Shown one piece after another: positions 5,151-9,107 of a stretch of DNA of 9,107 nucleotides (the first letter of the stretch is position 1; the number at the start of each line of letters is the position of its first letter). The DNA comes from UMGS172 sp045578845. GTDB taxonomy: Bacteria > Bacillota > Clostridia > Oscillospirales > Acutalibacteraceae. Both the position numbers and the translations under genes were made by a program. The stretch spans positions 1-9,107 of the forward strand of contig JAZNLA010000006.1 in NCBI GenBank assembly GCA_045578845.1, given 5' to 3'. The notes below the pieces were generated by a model. The model made no database searches, was not told the origin of the DNA, and was given only the letters and a program-made list of their open reading frames with translations.

Positions 5151-6686
5151 TTATAAATCATTCCAATATTTTCGGTCTAAACTTCTGAACTGAATGGCCT
5201 CTGCTATGTGGGAAGCACCGATAGAGTCGCTTTTGTCAAGGTCGGCTACAGTTCGGGCTATTTTTAAAATTCGGTCGTACGACCTTGCCGACATTCCAAG
5301 CCGTTCAAATGCTGCTTTGAGTAACATTTCGGCATCGGCGGTCATGTTACAGTATTTTCGCATAAGAGATGAATTAAGCCTTGCGTTGCAGTTGACACCT
5401 GTGCCTTCATACCGCTCGTTTTGTATCTTTCTTGCCGCCTCAACACGTTTTCTTATCTCGGCAGAGGTTTCTCCGGTAGGTTTACCCGACAGTTCATCAA
5501 ACTCTACCGCGGGAACTTCAACATGAATGTCAAGTCTGTCAAGCATAGGACCTGAAATTTTACCTAAATATTTTTTGACCGCTAACGGTGAACAGATACA
5601 TTTCTTTTTAGGGTGACCGTAATATCCGCAGGGACAGGGGTTCATAGCGGCAACAAGTGAAAATTCGCAAGGATATGTAAGTCGGCCGTTTACCCTTGAA
5701 ATGGTGACTATACCGTCTTCAATGGGTGCTCGCAGTGTTTCCATAGCCTGTCTTGAAAATTCGGGGAATTCGTCTAAAAACAAAACACCGTTGTGACTGA
5801 GTGATATTTCGCCGGGTTTAGGTATTGCACCGCCGCCCGAAAGACCAGCGGCAGAAACGGTGTGATGTGGTGCTCTGAATGGCCGTTCGGTTATAAGCGA
5901 AACATCATCTTTAAGTAAACCCGCAACCGAATGTACCTTGGTGGTTTCTATAGACTCCGAAAAGGTCATCGACGGCAAAATGCCGGGAAGCCTTTTTGCA
6001 AGCATACTTTTACCCGAACCGGGTGGTCCTATCATAAGTACATTGTGTCCGCCTGCAGCGGCGGTTTCAAGTGCTTTTTTTGCGGCAGACTGACCTCTGA
6101 CCTCGGAAAAGTCGGGATAAAATCCTTTTTGAGTTTTACTGAAATCGGGTGGGTCTAAAGGTTTTATACCGTCGCCTGAAGATAAAAACTTACAAAGTTG
6201 GCGTACATTTTCTACGGGGTAAATTTTAATACCCGACACAACCGATGCTTCTTTTGCGTTGGCTATAGGCACAAAAAACTCTTTTATTCCGTTTTCTTTA
6301 GCAGTGATAGTCATTGAAAGCAGACCGTTTACACTGCGGAGTGTGCCGTCAAGTGACACCTCGCCGATAAAGGCCGAAACCGATAAATCGCGTGAAATAT
6401 GCAACTGCTCGGTTGCCGTAAGAATTGAAAGTAAAGCGGGCAGGTCATACATAGAGCCGGCTTTTTTGACGTCGGCAGGGGCTAAATTGACGGTAATTCT
6501 TCCCGCAGGGAAAGCAAAACCGCAGTTCTTAAGGGCCGCTCTGACGCGGTTGCGGGATTCTTTGACCGCAAGGTCGGGCAATCCTACAATATCAAAAGCG
6601 GGAAGGCCGCCCGAAACGTCAGCCTCAACCTCTACCATATACGCATCAATACCTAAAATGCCGGTGCTGTGAAGTTGGTTATACAC
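5151..6686 (-). CDS. comM: YifB/ComM-family AAA+ ATPase (Mg-chelatase-like)
   Basis: ComM in naturally competent bacteria is a hexameric helicase promoting branch migration when incoming DNA recombines; whether this organism is competent cannot be seen here. The 511-residue length is normal. An N-terminal Lon-protease-like domain (about 20-175, with GLPAFDIVGLPDLAVKESR near 27-45) is followed by the AAA+ domain: Walker A GPPGSGKS at 220-227, Walker B VLFLDEF at 301-307, sensor-1 AAMNP at 346-350, the family cysteine motif CPCGYYGHPKKKCIC at 351-365, and arginine-finger region LDRLDI at 382-387. A C-terminal helical domain (about 404-505) ends the protein. The start is GTG at 6686, giving an N-terminus that matches the family in length, although no strong ribosome binding site is well placed. 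It follows htrA by 37 bases and is probably co-transcribed. Confidence 0.95.
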   Translation of the reverse strand: MYNQLHSTGILGIDAYMVEVEADVSGGLPAFDIVGLPDLAVKESRNRVRAALKNCGFAFPAGRITVNLAPADVKKAGSMYDLPALLSILTATEQLHISRDLSVSAFIGEVSLDGTLRSVNGLLSMTITAKENGIKEFFVPIANAKEASVVSGIKIYPVENVRQLCKFLSSGDGIKPLDPPDFSKTQKGFYPDFSEVRGQSAAKKALETAAAGGHNVLMIGPPGSGKSMLAKRLPGILPSMTFSESIETTKVHSVAGLLKDDVSLITERPFRAPHHTVSAAGLSGGGAIPKPGEISLSHNGVLFLDEFPEFSRQAMETLRAPIEDGIVTISRVNGRLTYPCEFSLVAAMNPCPCGYYGHPKKKCICSPLAVKKYLGKISGPMLDRLDIHVEVPAVEFDELSGKPTGETSAEIRKRVEAARKIQNERYEGTGVNCNARLNSSLMRKYCNMTADAEMLLKAAFERLGMSARSYDRILKIARTVADLDKSDSIGASHIAEAIQFRSLDRKYWNDL

Positions 6687-6709
6687 TAAACGTTCATCTG
6701 CCTTCCCAT
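6686..6709 (-). other. Seven-codon frame overlapping the comM start
   Basis: In the htrA-comM gap, ATG at 6709 opens a seven-codon frame (MGRQMNV) whose TAG stop overlaps the comM GTG start by one base (TAGTG). Purine-rich GGGAAGG at about 6707-6701 lies inside it. Because comM has no well-spaced ribosome binding site, ribosomes ending here could restart on the GTG. This is inference; so short a frame can arise by chance. Confidence 0.25.
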
Positions 6710-6723
6710 TTATATTTTAATCT

Positions 6724-8082
6724 TTATCGGCTGTTGTTAGAGCCTATTTGAACTGTTGTTGAATAGTATTTTCCGTTGCGGTAAATTTTGACCGTAACCT
6801 TAGTTCCGGGGGTGCATTTTTCGAGTACTTCGATAAAATCGGTATACTCATCAATTACCATAGAGTTGAATTCGGTAATAATATCACCCGAACGGATTTT
6901 TGCTTCGTAAGCGGGACCGCCGCTCACAACACTCTTAACAGCGGCACCGTGAGGCAGGTTGTATTTTTCGAGGTATTCGCCTGTATATTTGTAAATTTCA
7001 ATACCGATATAGGGTGAGGGGTTATCTTTGTTGTCAAGAATATCTTTTACTACCTCGGCAACGGTGTTTACAGGTATTGCAAATCCCATACCTTCGTAAC
7101 TTGTGTTTACGAGTTTTGAGGAACTTATACCTATGAGTTGACCGTTTGAATTAAGCAATGCTCCGCCGGAATTTCCGGGGTTGATTGCGGCGTCGGTCTG
7201 GATAAGTTCCATTTCGCCGATTGAATCAACCGTCATGGTACGGTTAAGACCGCTGACAATACCGTATGAAACCGAGCCCATAAATTGCAAACCGCCGGGG
7301 CAACCGATGGCTATTGCATATTGACCGACCTTTATTTCGTCGGAATTACCGAGTTCAATGGCGGTAAGACCTGTTTGGTCGACCTTAATTACAGCCAGGT
7401 CGGCTGAAACATTATATCCTATAACCTTGGCACCTATAGGTGTTTCGGGGTTAGAGGGGAAGAAAACCTCAATCGAGGTGTTAGCACTCGACTGATATTT
7501 CACTACACTTTCAATAACATGATAGTTAGTGATAATATAACCGTCGGTTGTGTAAATAACACCTGAGCCTTCGCCGCCTTGGTCACTGCTGCCGCCGAAG
7601 AAACTTTGAACCGAAGCGGTAGTGCGGATACCCACAACACTGTTCGCTGATTTAGCATAAACAGCCTCAACCAAAGACTCAACATTACCGTCAACGGTGA
7701 TAACGGTAGATGTTGTAGAACTGTCGCCGTTTAATTTGTCGGTACCGTCAGAGCCTGCAGAAACGGTTTGACTGCTTGAAACATCACTGCTGTTAACATT
7801 ACTTCCCAGAACACTGAAAGCAATAACTAAAGATGCCGAGGTGCTTATGAGTACCGAAAGCAGAATGCAAATAACTATAACGCCGGGGTGAACACCCTTT
7901 TTTTGAGGACCGTTGCCACCGGGTGTTGGTGTGGGTGAAGTGTAACCTGTATTAGGTGTATAGGTATATGCACCGTGTACAGTGCCACCGTATTGACCCG
8001 AGGTACTTTGTGAATAGGGTGTTGTACCGTTATCGGTTGGCTCGTTATTCTCAAACCCGTTTAAATTGTTGTTTTCATTCAT
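6724..8082 (-). CDS. htrA: HtrA/DegP-type membrane-anchored serine protease with PDZ domain
   Basis: A quality-control protease that degrades misfolded or damaged proteins at the outer face of the membrane. Residues 1-60 are a cytoplasmic, low-complexity Asn/Thr/Pro/Gly/Tyr-rich stretch. KKGVHPG then leads into one transmembrane helix (about 67-93) with positive charges on the inside. A Ser/Thr-rich linker follows. The trypsin-like domain (about 140-345) has the full catalytic triad: H188 in NYHVI, D228 in SADLAVIKV, and S305 in NPGNSGGALL. A single PDZ domain (about 357-445) ends the 452-residue protein. The ATG at 8082 has AAGGAGA at 8095-8089. First gene of a likely htrA-comM unit. It could equally be called DegP-like or S1C-family protease; the precise paralogue (HtrA, HtrB or YyxA type) cannot be told from sequence alone. 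Confidence 0.96.
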   Translation of the reverse strand: MNENNNLNGFENNEPTDNGTTPYSQSTSGQYGGTVHGAYTYTPNTGYTSPTPTPGGNGPQKKGVHPGVIVICILLSVLISTSASLVIAFSVLGSNVNSSDVSSSQTVSAGSDGTDKLNGDSSTTSTVITVDGNVESLVEAVYAKSANSVVGIRTTASVQSFFGGSSDQGGEGSGVIYTTDGYIITNYHVIESVVKYQSSANTSIEVFFPSNPETPIGAKVIGYNVSADLAVIKVDQTGLTAIELGNSDEIKVGQYAIAIGCPGGLQFMGSVSYGIVSGLNRTMTVDSIGEMELIQTDAAINPGNSGGALLNSNGQLIGISSSKLVNTSYEGMGFAIPVNTVAEVVKDILDNKDNPSPYIGIEIYKYTGEYLEKYNLPHGAAVKSVVSGGPAYEAKIRSGDIITEFNSMVIDEYTDFIEVLEKCTPGTKVTVKIYRNGKYYSTTVQIGSNNSR

Positions 8083-8088
8083 AAGAAA

Positions 8089-8095
8089 TCTCCTT
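8089..8095 (-). promoter_or_regulatory. Ribosome binding site of htrA
   Basis: Minus-strand AAGGAGA, close to the ideal Shine-Dalgarno sequence, ends six bases before the htrA ATG at 8082-8080 and supports that start over later in-frame Met codons. Confidence 0.8.
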
Positions 8096-8134
8096 CTAAA
8101 TTTGGTGAGTTTATGAAAATGTAACTTTGAAATT

Positions 8135-8140
8135 ATTATA
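8135..8140 (-). promoter_or_regulatory. Possible -10 element of htrA
   Basis: A perfect TATAAT (8140-8135 on the minus strand, preceded by TATG) lies in the 113-base cls-htrA gap, about 50 bases before the htrA ATG. No convincing -35 lies 16-18 bases upstream, so it may depend on an activator or on the TG just before the -10. The region is strongly AT-rich and this may be chance. Confidence 0.4.
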
Positions 8141-8195
8141 CATATAAAATATTAAAAGTGATTGGAAAATTTATGAACATTTAATAAACTGTAAC

Positions 8196-9107
8196 CTACA
8201 TAAACGGTGCAAAGATATGAAGTAAACTTTGACCAAGCCTTTTAAGTATAGGTCTTTTACGCCATTTGTCAAGTTTTATTTCTTCGGATTCTGCTTCAAT
8301 TTCCAAAAAGTGTTCCTTAATATTGTTTACGGCGGTGTCGTTGCAAAACCATGTGCCGCATTCAAAATGGAAATAGAAACTGCGGTAGTCCATATTTATA
8401 GTGCCGCAGGTTGCCACTTCGTCATCTGAAACAAATATTTTTGAGTGAATAAATCCGGGGGTGAATTCAAATATTCTAACGCCCGCCTCAAGCAGTTCTT
8501 GATAGTTAAACTGTGTTACAGGGTGGACATACCATTTGTCGCGTATTTTTGGTGTAATGATCCTAACATCAATACCTGCTTTTGAAGCCGAGGTCAAAGC
8601 CGCTATCATGGTGTTGTCAAGTACCAAATACGGAGTTTCAATATAAACATAATCCTTAGCCGAGCCCAAAATTTGACGGTAAATACCTTCACCGGGAAAA
8701 TGTTTTGTGTCAAGCGGATTATCGGTATACGGTTGAACAAAACTTTTAACTTCGGGGAAGTTTTCCACTATATAGTTTTCGGGATTGAGATTTTCTCGGC
8801 TTATACTGTTCCACATCTCGCAGAATGCGACGGCAAAGGTAGTGGTTGCCGCACCTTTTAATATGACGGCACTGTCAAGCCAATACCCGTGCGGACTGTT
8901 TTTGTTTATATATTCGTCGGCAATATTTATGCCGCCGGTCATGGAAACATAACCGTCAATAACGCAAATTTTACGGTGGTCGCGGTTGTTAAGCAAAAGG
9001 TCAACCGATGCTCTTATTTTATTGAATGCTATTATTTTTATTCCGTCTTTGCGGAGTTTTTTTATAAAACTTTTGTTTTGTCTTGAAATAGAGCCGAAAT
9101 CGTCGAA
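8196..9107 (-). CDS. cls: Cardiolipin synthase, phospholipase D family, N-terminus cut by window edge
   Basis: Joins phosphatidylglycerol molecules into cardiolipin at the cytoplasmic membrane. The frame is open through the right edge without a start: the visible C-terminal 304 residues begin FDDFGSISRQNK. An apparent TTG start at 8996 is internal, since good family sequence (FIKKLRKDGIKIIAFN) lies before it. Both HxKx4D catalytic motifs are intact: HRKICVID encoded at 8978-8955 followed by the usual GGINIADEY, and HSKIFVSD at 8447-8424 followed by GTINMDYRSFYFHFE. The two-motif layout and the end with the KLDKWRKRP...LLHIFAPFM tail are normal for bacterial Cls. The N-terminal membrane segments expected of the family would be outside the window. 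Its stop (TAG, 8198-8196) is 113 bases before htrA, with no clear terminator between. Confidence 0.93.
   Translation of the reverse strand, partial: FDDFGSISRQNKSFIKKLRKDGIKIIAFNKIRASVDLLLNNRDHRKICVIDGYVSMTGGINIADEYINKNSPHGYWLDSAVILKGAATTTFAVAFCEMWNSISRENLNPENYIVENFPEVKSFVQPYTDNPLDTKHFPGEGIYRQILGSAKDYVYIETPYLVLDNTMIAALTSASKAGIDVRIITPKIRDKWYVHPVTQFNYQELLEAGVRIFEFTPGFIHSKIFVSDDEVATCGTINMDYRSFYFHFECGTWFCNDTAVNNIKEHFLEIEAESEEIKLDKWRKRPILKRLGQSLLHIFAPFM

Noticed and set aside
6259..6672. 137-codon open frame on the plus strand
   Set aside because: It is antisense to the well-supported N-terminal domain of comM and has no recognisable domain.
8994..8996. TTG as the start of the phospholipase D gene
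   Set aside because: The same frame stays open upstream to the window edge and encodes sequence typical of cardiolipin synthase, so TTG here is an internal leucine codon.
1..9107. Altered genetic code, because none of the seven visible stop codons is TGA
   Set aside because: Seven stops are too few to judge, tryptophan is encoded by TGG and no family protein needs TGA read through.

Overview
All eight protein-coding genes in this window lie on the minus strand, so transcription runs from high to low coordinates. The protein families, the strong AGGAG-type ribosome binding sites, the sigma-A-like promoters and the AT-rich intergenic DNA suggest a low-to-moderate G+C member of the Firmicutes, probably a Clostridia (Ruminococcaceae/Oscillospiraceae-like) gut or anaerobic lineage. 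This taxonomic call is an inference from overall protein flavour; no rRNA or other marker is present.

In transcription order: (1) the C-terminal two thirds of a cardiolipin synthase of the phospholipase D family (9107-8196, cut by the window edge). (2) A likely two-gene unit: a membrane-anchored HtrA/DegP-type serine protease (8082-6724) and the YifB/ComM AAA+ ATPase (6686-5151), closed by a strong intrinsic terminator at 5108-5149. (3) A second two-gene unit starting right after that terminator: a small GNAT acetyltransferase with a cysteine-containing tail (5051-4626) and a radical SAM protein with unusual cysteine spacing (4617-3559), the pair linked by a ribosome binding site overlapping the upstream stop codon. 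(4) Branched-chain amino acid aminotransferase ilvE (3464-2439) with its own promoter. (5) The arginine pair argG (2290-1067) and argH (1003 to beyond the left edge), preceded by a promoter and by a row of ARG-box-like palindromes, with a stable hairpin between the two genes.

The best understood part is amino acid metabolism: IlvE does the last step of Leu/Ile/Val synthesis, and ArgG and ArgH convert citrulline to arginine. The cls-htrA-comM part concerns the envelope and DNA uptake or recombination. The least understood part is the GNAT/radical SAM pair, the best candidate in the window for undescribed biochemistry. No mobile elements, CRISPR arrays, tRNAs, rRNAs or gene-free stretches over 300 bases were seen; the longest gap between genes is 148 bases (2291-2438).
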